Shown here piece by piece: positions 53,617 through 64,000 of a stretch of DNA of 64,000 nt (positions are counted from its first letter, which is position 1; each line of letters starts with the position of its first letter). The stretch is taken from positions 121,000,722-121,064,721 of the forward strand of contig CM035423.1 of NCBI GenBank assembly GCA_020310875.1. The letters run 5' to 3'. The position numbers were made by a program, and so were the translations under genes. Origin of the DNA: Ceratopteris richardii (Eukaryota; Streptophyta; Polypodiopsida; Polypodiales; Pteridaceae). The notes beneath the pieces are model-generated. The model did no database searches and had not been told where the DNA came from. It saw only the letters and a program-made list of their open reading frames with translations.

Positions 53617-54230
53617 TGTTAGAACATCAATCTTACACTATGCTTGAGAAGGATTTGATCTACATCAAAGGCTATCGTGTTGAAAGAATATCCGTTGGAG
53701 AGTTCTTTTTCTTATGCTCATTTATTGTAATTTTTGAGAGATTTTTGATGGTTCATTTACCGTTGTAAAAGCCTTGAGCTTTACACATGTAAAGGTAGAA
53801 AGATAGAGTCCAAATCCCACGAATTTGTGGTGGTTGAAGTTGCATTCAATCACATAGAAGTACATCAAACTAGATCTTCACTTTTCCTAGATTGTAGGAA
53901 AGTGAATTGATTCCCTCCAACAACCATTCCCACCTTCATTTGAATTCAAACTTCACTTGTAGAAGTCGTGGAACACTCCTAGAGTCACTTGTGACCATTA
54001 TTGTCTTGCTCCTTCAATTCTCTGTATCATCTTCTTCACCTACAGTAATCTTGTAGAGTTTACTGCTCTCTCTCTAGAGCTCCAAATTGAGTGCAAGATG
54101 ACTCATTGGAAAGGTATTAGTGTCTAGTTTATGCCTAGAATTTTTAATAGGATCTGGTTTTGTAGATTGGAAGAGATCTGAGTTTTTCTGTTTGGGGGTC
54201 AATCTCTGCATATTCCTGAAAAATAGGAAG
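53617..54230 (+). repeat. 3' LTR of E5 (start sure, end uncertain)
   Basis: Starts TGTTAGAACATCAATCTTAC after the polypurine tract. There is no partner LTR to fix the right end; it must lie before 54538, where the 768-bp duplicated segment begins. Confidence 0.55.
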
Positions 54231-54537
54231 TACCACCGGTGAATGTCGCATTCATTCCTATAGCATATTTTGCTTATTCCTTATACTTTTGTGCATTCTA
54301 TACACTCAACCCTATCACTCCCATAAAAGGATTTTTTCTAATTGTAATCACGCTGGTCGCTATGGGCATTTGAAGTTCATTGTCTCTTCCATAGATAGTA
54401 AGTTTTTTGAGCTAGTCGACCCGTGAACCTATCTGTTTTGTATCGACTCATTCTCCTTGATGCTCCAAAGTACATAGTGTGTTTCTTTGCACTTATCGCA
54501 TGCCTATAAGGTACATTTGAGTTTCCATAAGCTCAAG

Positions 54538-55305
54538 GGCTGGTCTTGTGCCGGTTGGCTTGACCAAACTTCGTCGCTTCGAAACGCACTTTTCTACCTT
54601 CTACAAGTTCTTTCAAAAATATTCCATCTCATGCTTGCATCCATATCAATGTGCATACACGTCTAAATGCATGTGTGATGATATGTATGTGAGGATGTGT
54701 TTGCATAACACCATTACATGGTTGAACACATATATATGTGTGTTTCTATGCAAACATACAAGTGTGTGTTTCCTGAATGGTATAAATATTTATGTGCATT
54801 TTCATTTATGCATATGCATTGTGGCTAGGCATATGCATGCACATAAATGTGTGTGCTTCATGTATATGTGTGTTTGTGAAATTTTGTATATAAGAAAGTG
54901 TATCCATCTCGAGATATTGATATCTACTTAGTATTAAAGTGTTTTGTTCCCACAAAATCTAAGATTTCCTCTAGCTGTATTTCCCCTTTTTGTAAGAAAA
55001 ACGTCTTATCGTGTTTCAAAGAGTGGACCTCTTACAATTTCTCAATAGATCATTCTTTGAGAGGTTTTTTGAAGTTAAGCACTCACGTTTCCTTTGAAAT
55101 CTTCTAGGGAGGCTCACTTCTAACGGTATTTCATAGATTAGTCGAGGAGTCGGTTGCTTCTCCAAACAAAGTTTGCTTCCAATTAACATGAAGAGACAAC
55201 CTTAGAATCAAATAAAGACATTTCCATATCTCACAACTCTTGGGGGAGGAAAAGAAAAGGTGGCCCAAATCTTCTCTTCCGAAAATTCATCTGTTTCACC
55301 ATTGG
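54538..55305. repeat. 768-bp flanking duplication, left copy
   Basis: Identical to 61747-62514 except for one seen substitution (T55213/C62422). It directly abuts the 5' LTR of E7. From 54615 on it belongs to the same dispersed repeat as R1 (49604-50382). Confidence 0.95.
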
Positions 55306-56327
55306 TGTTGATGCATGACAATCATCAATTGAAGGATTATGGAGAAATGAAGTCAAGGAGTCAAGAAGAAAACAAAGTCAGATGGTTGAAGGAAGGACAT
55401 TTTCAGAAAACTCAAAGATATGTACACATATGTACATTAGCTGACTTATACCCTTGTTTAAGTCATACACTTGTATATATTCATCTATAAATATGTTTGA
55501 AAATGTCGGGCAAGAAGAGCAGAAGAGATTTGAGAATAGGGAGAGAGAAATTAGTGTCATTTAGACACATGAAGAGTGAGTGAATTGTCCATCCTCACTT
55601 AGATGTAAATTTCCTGAGAAATCGAAAAATTTTGCGCCCGATATTTTGCTGTCTACTCCCTCTGTGTTTAATCTTTTGAGAAATCCTTTTGCACGTATCT
55701 AAGTCCATAGCTAATCTATCTATGGCTAGAATTTGAGAGGTTAATTGTAATCAGGCTGTGAGAATTTTGATTAGGAACATTCATATGTAAGAATGTTCTA
55801 ACAGTCGAGAAATCTGGCGCACATTTCATCTTCAATGAAATGATCATTGCTCAGTCTACAGTGTAAAGTTTTACACAAATGAGGGCTTAAAATCTAAGTT
55901 GGAAGGTAAGCTATTTATGGCTAAAAGATCTTGATCAAACGGGATTTACTTTGGGAGAACCACTGCTAAGAAGTTGCAGGTGTCAAAGTCGCCATTGCAG
56001 AGAAGCACTTTTAGACATAGGTAAAGTGTTTCACACATTTCTCAGTGTGTACTTAATCTTTTTGAGAGATTTAACTTGGCAAAGTTGCGCAATCTTAAGG
56101 CAAAGTGTTGTGCAAAGTTTTATCAAAAACTTTACAGGATTGATTAGTCAATGAGTGACTAATCTGCAGCAGACTTTTCTGAAGAAACTGAAATTTTCAG
56201 AATAATCAATTTCCTGATAATTTGATGAAGATTCTCTAAATTAGGTGGAGTCTAAAGTTGATCTTGATATAGAGGTGATCTAAATTCAAGGTTAACTTGT
56301 TCTTTTGGAGATTAACACTCTCCATCA
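55306..56327 (+). repeat. 5' LTR of E7
   Basis: Starts TGTTGATGCATGACAATC and ends CACTCTCCATCA. It has a TATA-like box at 55486-55492 (TATAAAT, 180 bp from the LTR start), a likely promoter for the genomic transcript. Confidence 0.95.
55486..55492 (+). promoter_or_regulatory. TATA box in E7 LTR
   Basis: TATAAAT at the same offset in the 3' LTR (60901). It is the best TATA match in the LTR. The transcription start would lie some 25-35 bp downstream; this is inferred. Confidence 0.5.
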
Positions 56328-56328
56328 G

Positions 56329-56340
56329 TGGTATCAGAGC
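56329..56340 (+). other. primer binding site of E7
   Basis: TGGTATCAGAGC, complementary to the 3' end of initiator tRNA-Met, one base after the LTR. Confidence 0.92.
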
Positions 56341-56550
56341 AGGTTGTGTCAAAATTGAGAAGAAGAAGACTCCGACTATTGCAGAAGTACAAATCTTTAC
56401 ATTTTGAAGGTGCAGAAGGGTAAAGGTTGAAGAAAGATTGAAGGAAGACATACAAAGAGCATCAAAAGGATCAGAAGGAGCAACATTCGAAGTAAAGGTA
56501 CATTTATTATCTGTAAAGGTTAAAGATTTGAAGCTACAGGTGAAGTAAAG

Positions 56551-59500
56551 ATGGGAGATAGTCTCCAAATTGAAAAGTTGGATAGAGAGAACTATCCTGC
56601 ATGGTCTATGAGGATGGAAGCTCACCTTATGAGCAAAGATCTGATAGGATACATCACAGGAGATGAAGAAAAGCCAGAATTCAGAGACTCTAGTGTTCCA
56701 ACTAGGGAGGAGCTTGCAGATTTGAAGAATTGGATGAAGAAGGATGCTCAAGCAAGAAGCATCATCTACATGGCAGTCAATGACTATTTGCTTCCTCACA
56801 TTAGAGGACTTGAAAGTGCTTGTGACATTTGGAATGCTTTGGAAGAGCATTTCCAAAATACAACCAAATCAAGGAAGGCTTCACTATGGGCAGAATTTAC
56901 TACCTTCAAGAAGAAGGCCTCACAATCAATCTCTGATTATGTGACAAAGATGAAGGACATTGCAGATTCTTTAGGTGCAGTTGATGAAGATATTGAAGAA
57001 GACAAATTGGTAAGACAAATACTCACAGGACTAAGAGGAGATGAGAAATGGAAGCCTTTCATTTTATCTACAGAACTTTCATTAGATCACTTTACTCCTG
57101 ATTTGAATCAATTGTTAGGTCATATGCTAACTTTTGAGAATGATGTCAAAGGAGATGTTGATAAGAGTGCAGGTCATGCAATGTATTCTAAAGACAAGAA
57201 GAAAGCCAACAAAGGGAAGCAACAATCAGGTGAAGAAGAAGGTACATCAAACCAAGCAAACTTCATAAGAGGAAGAGGAAATGGTAGAAGTAGAGGAAGA
57301 GGCAGAAACAACAAAGAGAATGCAAGAGCTTGTTGGATATGTGGTAAGACCAATCATCTATCTCATGATTGCTGGCACAATAGTCAAAACAATGGTAATT
57401 ATCAGAACTTTAATCAAAGAGCAAGAGGTGGTAGATTTCAGAGAGGAAATTTCAGAGGTAGAGGTGGTAGGAATTCTTTTGGAAGAGGTGGTGGAAGAAA
57501 CTTCCAAAATCAATCCTATAATAACACCTACTACAACTATGCATCAGATCAAAAGGAGGATTCGACTCTCATTATGAATACATGTGAAACCTCACATGAG
57601 GACATGAGAGTGTTCTATATTGATTCAGGATGTAGTAATCATTTAAGTGGAAATATTGCTTTGATGACTGACCTAGATCATAATGCAATTAATCATACAG
57701 TGCAGACAGGTGATAATACAAAGCATAAGGTAAAGTCAATTGGTTCAGTCAAAGCTAAGGATGGGAGCACTCTTCTGAGTAAGGTACTTTATGTTCCCAC
57801 AATTCCAAAGAATTTGATCAGTGTAGGTCAAATTGTGGAAAAAGGATATGAGGTAAGGTTCACAAATGATGGAGTTTATGTGGAAGACCCTAGTCAAGGG
57901 TATAAACAAGTTATTGCAGGAAAGAAAGAAGGAAGGCTTTTCACATTGAAGGTACAAGGAAATGTTGGACATGCTATGTTCACATATGGAGAGCAGAAGG
58001 TGTCAGAACTGGATCTTTGGCACAAAAGACTTGGACACTTTAATGAAAGAGGTATCAAAGAAATGATTAACAATGATTCAGTGCTTGGAATGCCTAACAT
58101 TGCAGGTCAACACATGACATACAGATGTGAGGCATGTCAATTAGGTAAGGCTCATAAGCAATCCTATTCCAAGCATGGATTTATGTATTCAGAAAGACTT
58201 GAATTGGTGCATACAGATGTGTGGGGTCCTTCAAAGGACTTTAGTATAAATGGTTCAAGATATTATGTCATATATGTTGATGATGCTACCAGGTGGATCA
58301 CAATTTATGTGATTAAGGAAAAGTCAGAAGTGTTTAATACATTTAAACACTATCATGCATATGCAGAAAGGATTACAGGTCAAAAATTGAGGAGACTAAG
58401 GTCAGATGGAGGGGGAGAGTATTTTTCAAATGAGTTCAATGATTATTTGTGGAATGCAGGTATAAAGAGAGAAGTTACTTGCAGGTACTCTCCTCAACAA
58501 AATGGGGTAGCAGAAAGAAGAAATAGGACTCTTGTTGAGTTTGCAAGGTCCATGATGAAAGAGAAGAATTGCCCAAATTATTTGTGGGCTGAGGCTATTA
58601 ATACAGCTACATATTTGGTTAATAGATTGCCTTGTAAAGCTTTGCAGGGTATGACACCATATGAAGCTTGGTGGGGTAAGAAACCTACCTTGGATCATTG
58701 CAGAATATTTGGATGCTTGGCATATGCATATGTGCCATCTCAATTGAGGCATAAGTTGGAGCCTAAGGCAGAGAAGTATGTATTCATTGGTTATGATGAT
58801 AAGCAAATGGGATACAGGTTGTGGAGTCCATCCACAAAGCAATTTATTGTATCCAAGGATGTTACATTTGATGAGCAAGGTACTTGGTATGCAGGTAAAT
58901 ATAATGTACATGCAGATGATGAAGAAGTAGTGGAACAAAGGAAAGGTAAAGCAAAGATTCAATTACTTGATGAAAGTGAGAGTAATGAAGTGCAGATTGA
59001 AGTTGAAGAGAAGCCAAGGTTTGATCCAGAATGTGATGAACTAGAGACCTCAAGAAGTGCAGAAGTTAGGAGATCATCTAGGCACAAATGGCAACCTACA
59101 AGGTATAGTTATGACACTTCATTCTTGACTACTAAAGATTATGCTTATTTGGTAAAAGCAGATGAAGACCCTTCTACATATGAAGAAGCCAAAGGAAAGA
59201 AGAATTGGGAAGATGCTATGCAAGAGGAGTATGATGCATTGATAGAGAATCAAACATGGGATTTGGTTCCTAAACCTAATAGTCAGAAGATCATTGGATG
59301 TAAGTGGGTTTACAAGACTAAAAGATTTGCAGATGGAAGTGTGTCTAGGTACAAAGCTAGACTTGTTGTGAAAGGGTATGCACAGACATATGGAGTGGAC
59401 TATGATGAGACTTATAGTCCTGTGGCAAAGATGACAACCATCAGGACACTCATTGCAATTGCTGCTTGTAAAGGTTGGAAGTTGTCTCAATTAGATGTTA

Positions 59501-60705
59501 AAAATGCTTTCTTGAATGGTTACATTTCAGATGAAGTCTACATGGAGCAACCAGATGGGTTCAAAGATCAAGTGAGTCCAAATTATGTATGTAAGCTCAA
59601 GAGAGCTTTGTATGGGTTGAAGCAAGCCCCAAGGGCTTGGAATTATAGGCTTGTAAAATTCTTGAATGATCTTGGATTTCAAGCATCAAAGGCAGATAGT
59701 AGCTTGCTAGTCAAAGCAAGTGAAAATGGATTCATTTATGTGTGTATTTATGTTGATGACATAATACTTACAGGAACAGATGATAAGGGGATACAAATGA
59801 TCAAAAAGCAGATGGAGAAAGAGTTCAAAATCAGTGATTTGGGGAACCTATCATTCTTCTTGGGAATGGAGATCTCTTATACTCAACATGGAGTATATGT
59901 GACCCAAGAAAGGTATCTTAAAAATTTGCTAACCAAATTTAAAATGGAAGATTGCAGGGTTGCACCTACACCTTTGGAAGTGAATCATAAATTGTCTAGG
60001 TTTGGAGGAGAAGAGTTCAGAGATATGAAACTCTATCAAAGTTTGGTTGGTAGCTTGATTTATGCTACATTGACAAGGCCTGACTTGTCATATGCAGTTG
60101 GTGTGCTTTCACAATTCATGCATTGTCCTAGAAAGGAACATTGGATTGCAGGACAAAGAGTACTTAGGTACATCAAGGGTACACTCAAAGAAGGGTTGTA
60201 CTATGGGTTTACTTCAGAGACAAGAATCAAGATATATAGTGATGCAGATTGGGCAGGTAATGTGGATGATAGAAGATCAACACATGGATACTTGTGCTAT
60301 GTAGGAGACAAATTGGTTTCATGGTGTTCCAAGAAGCAACATACAGTTGCTTTGTCATCTACAGAAGCAGAATATAAAGGTATGGTGGAAGCTGCAAAAG
60401 AGGTAATATGGCTAAAGACACTTTTGAAAGTTTTTGATGTGATTCAGAGTACTCCTATTATTTGTGGAGACAATATGAGTTCATTATACTTGGCAGCTAA
60501 TCCTGTATTTCATGCTAGAACTAAGCATATTGAAATACAGTATCATTTTCTGAGAGAGAAGGTCATTGAGAAAGAGATTGAAGTCATACACACTCCCACA
60601 AAAGATCAAGTTGCAGATATGATGACAAAAAGTCTAGATGGACCAAAATTGCAAAGATTCAAGGATATGGCTGGAGTAAAGAAGATAGAGAAGAACCTCA
60701 ATTAA
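56551..60705 (+). CDS. gag-pol: copia gag-pol polyprotein (intact)
   Basis: 1384 codons, no interruption, starting MGDSLQIEKLDRENYPAW. Gag (UBN2) lies at about residues 1-215. An Arg/Gly-rich stretch follows with the CCHC knuckle C261, C264, H269, C274. Protease has D358-S-G. GAG_pre-integrase has H491, H496, C526, C529. The integrase core triad is D556, D619, E655 (35-residue D-E spacing). The integrase C-terminal region lies at about 690-760. Reverse transcriptase has YVDD at 1067-1070. RNase H has D1231 in SDADWAG and TEAE at 1271-1274, and the end is TKDQVADMMTKSLD. All catalytic residues seen are present, in copia order (integrase before RT). The product would self-cleave and act in cytoplasmic particles and then at the chromosome. 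This is the only complete member in the window. No gag/pol frameshift or stop is present, so expression is presumably as one polyprotein. Confidence 0.96.
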   Translation: MGDSLQIEKLDRENYPAWSMRMEAHLMSKDLIGYITGDEEKPEFRDSSVPTREELADLKNWMKKDAQARSIIYMAVNDYLLPHIRGLESACDIWNALEEHFQNTTKSRKASLWAEFTTFKKKASQSISDYVTKMKDIADSLGAVDEDIEEDKLVRQILTGLRGDEKWKPFILSTELSLDHFTPDLNQLLGHMLTFENDVKGDVDKSAGHAMYSKDKKKANKGKQQSGEEEGTSNQANFIRGRGNGRSRGRGRNNKENARACWICGKTNHLSHDCWHNSQNNGNYQNFNQRARGGRFQRGNFRGRGGRNSFGRGGGRNFQNQSYNNTYYNYASDQKEDSTLIMNTCETSHEDMRVFYIDSGCSNHLSGNIALMTDLDHNAINHTVQTGDNTKHKVKSIGSVKAKDGSTLLSKVLYVPTIPKNLISVGQIVEKGYEVRFTNDGVYVEDPSQGYKQVIAGKKEGRLFTLKVQGNVGHAMFTYGEQKVSELDLWHKRLGHFNERGIKEMINNDSVLGMPNIAGQHMTYRCEACQLGKAHKQSYSKHGFMYSERLELVHTDVWGPSKDFSINGSRYYVIYVDDATRWITIYVIKEKSEVFNTFKHYHAYAERITGQKLRRLRSDGGGEYFSNEFNDYLWNAGIKREVTCRYSPQQNGVAERRNRTLVEFARSMMKEKNCPNYLWAEAINTATYLVNRLPCKALQGMTPYEAWWGKKPTLDHCRIFGCLAYAYVPSQLRHKLEPKAEKYVFIGYDDKQMGYRLWSPSTKQFIVSKDVTFDEQGTWYAGKYNVHADDEEVVEQRKGKAKIQLLDESESNEVQIEVEEKPRFDPECDELETSRSAEVRRSSRHKWQPTRYSYDTSFLTTKDYAYLVKADEDPSTYEEAKGKKNWEDAMQEEYDALIENQTWDLVPKPNSQKIIGCKWVYKTKRFADGSVSRYKARLVVKGYAQTYGVDYDETYSPVAKMTTIRTLIAIAACKGWKLSQLDVKNAFLNGYISDEVYMEQPDGFKDQVSPNYVCKLKRALYGLKQAPRAWNYRLVKFLNDLGFQASKADSSLLVKASENGFIYVCIYVDDIILTGTDDKGIQMIKKQMEKEFKISDLGNLSFFLGMEISYTQHGVYVTQERYLKNLLTKFKMEDCRVAPTPLEVNHKLSRFGGEEFRDMKLYQSLVGSLIYATLTRPDLSYAVGVLSQFMHCPRKEHWIAGQRVLRYIKGTLKEGLYYGFTSETRIKIYSDADWAGNVDDRRSTHGYLCYVGDKLVSWCSKKQHTVALSSTEAEYKGMVEAAKEVIWLKTLLKVFDVIQSTPIICGDNMSSLYLAANPVFHARTKHIEIQYHFLREKVIEKEIEVIHTPTKDQVADMMTKSLDGPKLQRFKDMAGVKKIEKNLN

Positions 60706-60708
60706 TGA

Positions 60709-60720
60709 TTGAGGGGGAGC
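60709..60720 (+). other. polypurine tract of E7
   Basis: TTGAGGGGGAGC directly before the 3' LTR, the plus-strand priming site. Confidence 0.85.
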
Positions 60721-61742
60721 TGTTGATGCATGACAATCATCAATTGAAGGATTATGGAGAAATGAAGTCAAGGAGTCAAGAAGAAAACAAAGTCAGATGG
60801 TTGAAGGAAGGACATTTTCAGAAAACTCAAAGATATGTACACATATGTACATTAGCTGACTTATACCCTTGTTTAAGTCATACACTTGTATATATTCATC
60901 TATAAATATGTTTGAAAATGTCGGGCAAGAAGAGCAGAAGAGATTTGAGAATAGGGAGAGAGAAATTAGTGTCATTTAGACACATGAAGAGTGAGTGAAT
61001 TGTCCATCCTCACTTAGATGTAAATTTCCTGAGAAATCGAAAAATTTTGCGCCCGATATTTTGCTGTCTACTCCCTCTGTGTTTAATCTTTTGAGAAATC
61101 CTTTTGCACGTATCTAAGTCCATAGCTAATCTATCTATGGCTAGAATTTGAGAGGTTAATTGTAATCAGGCTGTGAGAATTTTGATTAGGAACATTCATA
61201 TGTAAGAATGTTCTAACAGTCGAGAAATCTGGCGCACATTTCATCTTCAATGAAATGATCATTGCTCAGTCTACAGTGTAAAGTTTTACACAAATGAGGG
61301 CTTAAAATCTAAGTTGGAAGGTAAGCTATTTATGGCTAAAAGATCTTGATCAAACGGGATTTACTTTGGGAGAACCACTGCTAAGAAGTTGCAGGTGTCA
61401 AAGTCGCCATTGCAGAGAAGCACTTTTAGACATAGGTAAAGTGTTTCACACATTTCTCAGTGTGTACTTAATCTTTTTGAGAGATTTAACTTGGCAAAGT
61501 TGCGCAATCTTAAGGCGAAGTGTTGTGCAAAGTTTTATCAAAAACTTTACAGGATTGATTAGTCAATGAGTGACTAATCTGCAGCAGACTTTTCTGAAGA
61601 AACTGAAATTTTCAGAATAATCAATTTCCTGATAATTTGATGAAGATTCTCTAAATTAGGTGGAGTCTAAAGTTGATCTTGATATAGAGGTGATCTAAAT
61701 TCAAGGTTAACTTGTTCTTTTGGAGATTAACACTCTCCATCA
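60721..61742 (+). repeat. 3' LTR of E7
   Basis: 1022 bp, collinear with 55306-56327 without gaps. Confidence 0.95.
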
Positions 61743-61746
61743 ATTA

Positions 61747-62514
61747 GGCTGGTCTTGTGCCGGTTGGCTTGACCAAACTTCGTCGCTTCGAAACGCACTT
61801 TTCTACCTTCTACAAGTTCTTTCAAAAATATTCCATCTCATGCTTGCATCCATATCAATGTGCATACACGTCTAAATGCATGTGTGATGATATGTATGTG
61901 AGGATGTGTTTGCATAACACCATTACATGGTTGAACACATATATATGTGTGTTTCTATGCAAACATACAAGTGTGTGTTTCCTGAATGGTATAAATATTT
62001 ATGTGCATTTTCATTTATGCATATGCATTGTGGCTAGGCATATGCATGCACATAAATGTGTGTGCTTCATGTATATGTGTGTTTGTGAAATTTTGTATAT
62101 AAGAAAGTGTATCCATCTCGAGATATTGATATCTACTTAGTATTAAAGTGTTTTGTTCCCACAAAATCTAAGATTTCCTCTAGCTGTATTTCCCCTTTTT
62201 GTAAGAAAAACGTCTTATCGTGTTTCAAAGAGTGGACCTCTTACAATTTCTCAATAGATCATTCTTTGAGAGGTTTTTTGAAGTTAAGCACTCACGTTTC
62301 CTTTGAAATCTTCTAGGGAGGCTCACTTCTAACGGTATTTCATAGATTAGTCGAGGAGTCGGTTGCTTCTCCAAACAAAGTTTGCTTCCAATTAACATGA
62401 AGAGACAACCTTAGAATCAAACAAAGACATTTCCATATCTCACAACTCTTGGGGGAGGAAAAGAAAAGGTGGCCCAAATCTTCTCTTCCGAAAATTCATC
62501 TGTTTCACCATTGG
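61747..62514. repeat. 768-bp flanking duplication, right copy
   Basis: Copy of 54538-55305. It begins four bases (ATTA) after the 3' LTR and, unlike the left copy, continues into the natural downstream sequence (GCCTCTTCAAAAATC), which R1 also has at about 50299. Confidence 0.95.
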
Positions 62515-63110
62515 GCCTCTTCAAAAATCTTTTTGGCTTTGAAAATGGTTTAAATTTCCTTATGGAGAACTTGCTACATAAGAATTTTATTTTTTTTTCT
62601 CCATAAGCTACTGCCATTGATCCACATATTTGCACTCCATATAAACTATTGGTACGTGTAATCATATCTTCATATAAACTTCTGGTAGTGCAGGTAAATT
62701 TCTGTGATAGAGTAGGATTAATCGCAGATTGTCTTTAGTCAACAAATTTCATTGTGTTTGAGAACTACGTTCGTTATATGATGCATATCGTAAGCAATTT
62801 GTAAGCTATTTTGAAAATCTACGTTGGAAGTCATGGTGAGTTAGAACGAACTAATATGTTATTTTTCATCTTATTTATCCATCCTTAGGCAGCTACGAAA
62901 ATGCATTTTACATATGGGCCAAAATTTCGAAGGAAGCAAACGTATGAGAAATTTACTAAAAAAGGCTTGGTTATAAAACTATATAGCATTCATGTGAAGT
63001 CATACGACTACGATAGATAGAAAAACATCAAACAATATTCAAAAAGTATGACCAATAGGAGGAGCGATGGTGGAGCGGACTATCGAGCGATGTTTTTAAC
63101 CAGCTATCGG
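62515..63110. repeat. continuation of dispersed repeat; fragments of block A/C
   Basis: 62515-62600 matches R1. 62655-62770 matches 33925-34035 of copy C (CTTTCTGTGATAGAGTA type). 62930-63100 matches 27370-27570 of copy A (GGAGCGGACTATCGAGC). So R1 and blocks A/C are parts of one larger, variably deleted repeat family. Confidence 0.75.
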
Positions 63111-63380
63111 GAAGGGAACGACGTTAATCTCATTACGAGACCCTATAAAAATAGTAAATGTATCATTTCGCCAGCTCCATTAGAGAATTGCACATTTCCA
63201 TGTTGTGATTTGGATTGCATGAAGGAATCCTTTGAGTGTTCAACCTCTACCCATGTTGTGATTTAAAGTGCGTAGAGGACTTGAAAAAAAAACGATTTTA
63301 AGTGTGCAATCAAATGCATCCCTTCTTACTATATGGACTCTTCTTGAATTGAAGCTAGATGTCTTTACACGGAACATTAG
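63111..63380. other. no recognisable feature
   Basis: Short spacer before the terminal minisatellite. No gene was identified. Confidence 0.45.
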
Positions 63381-64000
63381 TCGTATGAGATATACACGCA
63401 CATACACACTTGCATATACACACACATACACACTTGCATATACACGCACGTAAACACACATGCATGCACATACATATGCATACATACATTAGCTAGTGTA
63501 AAGATGTCTTTACACGCACATACACACTTGCATATACACACACATATACACACATGCATGCACATACATATGCATACATACATACACACATATACACACA
63601 TGCATGCATACATACACACATGTACACACATGCATACATACACACACACATATACACACATGCATACATACACACACATATACACACACATACATACACA
63701 CACATATACACACATATACACACATGCATAGATACACACACATACACATATACACACATGCATACATACACACACATGTAGACACATGCATACATACACA
63801 CACATGTACACACATGCATACATAGACACATTTACACACATGCATACATACACACACATATACACACACATACATACAGACACATACATACTCACACATA
63901 TACACACATGCATACATACACACACATAAAACATATACATACATGCATACATACACATACATACACACACACACACACATGTACACACATTCATACATAC
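63381..64000. repeat. CA-rich minisatellite to window end
   Basis: ACACACATACACATGCATAC-type sequence with loose units. A longer segment (ACACGCACATACACACTTGCA) occurs near 63392 and again near 63515. Open frames on both strands are composition artefacts. It continues past the window. Confidence 0.9.

Larger units (their letters stand above)
50383..54230 (+). mobile_element. Ty1/copia element E5, 5'-truncated
   Basis: Begins abruptly at the end of the nucleocapsid/protease region inside repeat R1, with no 5' LTR, primer site or gag. Pol runs to RNase H, then the polypurine tract GAGGGGGGGC and the start of a 3' LTR at 53617. The right end of the LTR was not located; 54230 is nominal. Confidence 0.8.
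55306..61742 (+). mobile_element. Ty1/copia element E7, apparently intact
   Basis: 6437 bp: 1022-bp LTRs (55306-56327 and 60721-61742), primer site at 56329-56340, one uninterrupted gag-pol ORF and a polypurine tract at 60709-60720. The LTRs have equal length and I see one difference (A56102/G61517). That indicates a very recent insertion, possibly still able to move. The flanking pentamers are ATTGG (left) and ATTAG (right), one mismatch from a 5-bp target duplication. A 768-bp direct duplication also surrounds the element. Confidence 0.95.

Noticed and set aside
54548..54931. 127-codon open frame duplicated at 61757-62140
   Set aside because: Identical only because it lies in the 768-bp duplication; no domain, and the related R1 copy does not keep the same frame from its start.
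58426..59490. Antisense open frames of 178 and 123 codons inside E7
   Set aside because: Shadows of the intact gag-pol frame with no recognisable features.
63377..63998. Long Cys/Val/Tyr-rich minus-strand open frames
   Set aside because: CA-repeat artefacts; the same composition appears in every frame.

Overview
The window reads as nuclear DNA of a land plant with a large, repeat-rich genome. The evidence is AT-rich sequence, plant-type Ty1/copia elements primed at TGGTATCAGAGC, a CACTA (En/Spm) element with a Transposase_21 gene, a hAT/DUF659 remnant, a tRNA-derived SINE, and long CA/TA/GA microsatellites. A gymnosperm or fern is plausible, but the sequence does not settle it. I see no rRNA or tRNA gene and no ordinary single-copy host gene; almost everything recognisable is mobile DNA.

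Layout. 1-3.1 kb: an unrecognised decayed coding region on the minus strand. 3.9-5.3 kb: a copia 3' end with its LTR. 5.3-6.8 kb: a weak gag-like remnant. 6.8-18.3 kb: three decayed copies (E1, E2, E3) of one copia family, head-to-tail on the minus strand; each keeps gag and 5' LTR and has lost its 3' part. 18.8-25.05 kb: a truncated CACTA element with a TIR, CpG-rich subterminal repeats, a spliced SET-domain gene, a TNP2-type transposase gene and an antisense TnpA-like gene. 25.05-34.7 kb: three related copies (A, B, C) of a repeat block holding an 85-bp satellite, a 20-bp palindrome, microsatellites and LINE reverse-transcriptase remnants; a hAT remnant separates A from B. 35.4-35.6 kb: a SINE with target duplications. 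38.5-45.9 kb: an old full-length copia (E4) with a reverse-oriented solo LTR inside its RT. 46.5-48.8 kb: a second copia lineage (E6). 50.4-54.2 kb: a 5'-truncated copia (E5). 55.3-61.7 kb: an apparently intact, very young copia (E7) with a 1384-codon gag-pol ORF and 1022-bp LTRs, flanked by a 768-bp direct duplication. 63.4-64 kb: a CA-rich minisatellite.

Most notable is the CACTA element. Exons 1-3 (a Cys/His N-terminal part) end in phase 0. They can be read into a terminal exon encoding a divergent SET domain, with its own stop and AATAAA, or in frame into the downstream TNP2 exons, where one TGA now interrupts. This suggests a transposon that acquired a SET domain and may have made two products by alternative terminal-exon use. 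A TnpA-like gene with four phase-consistent exons lies on the opposite strand inside the SET gene's first large intron. All splice models are inferred from sequence alone.
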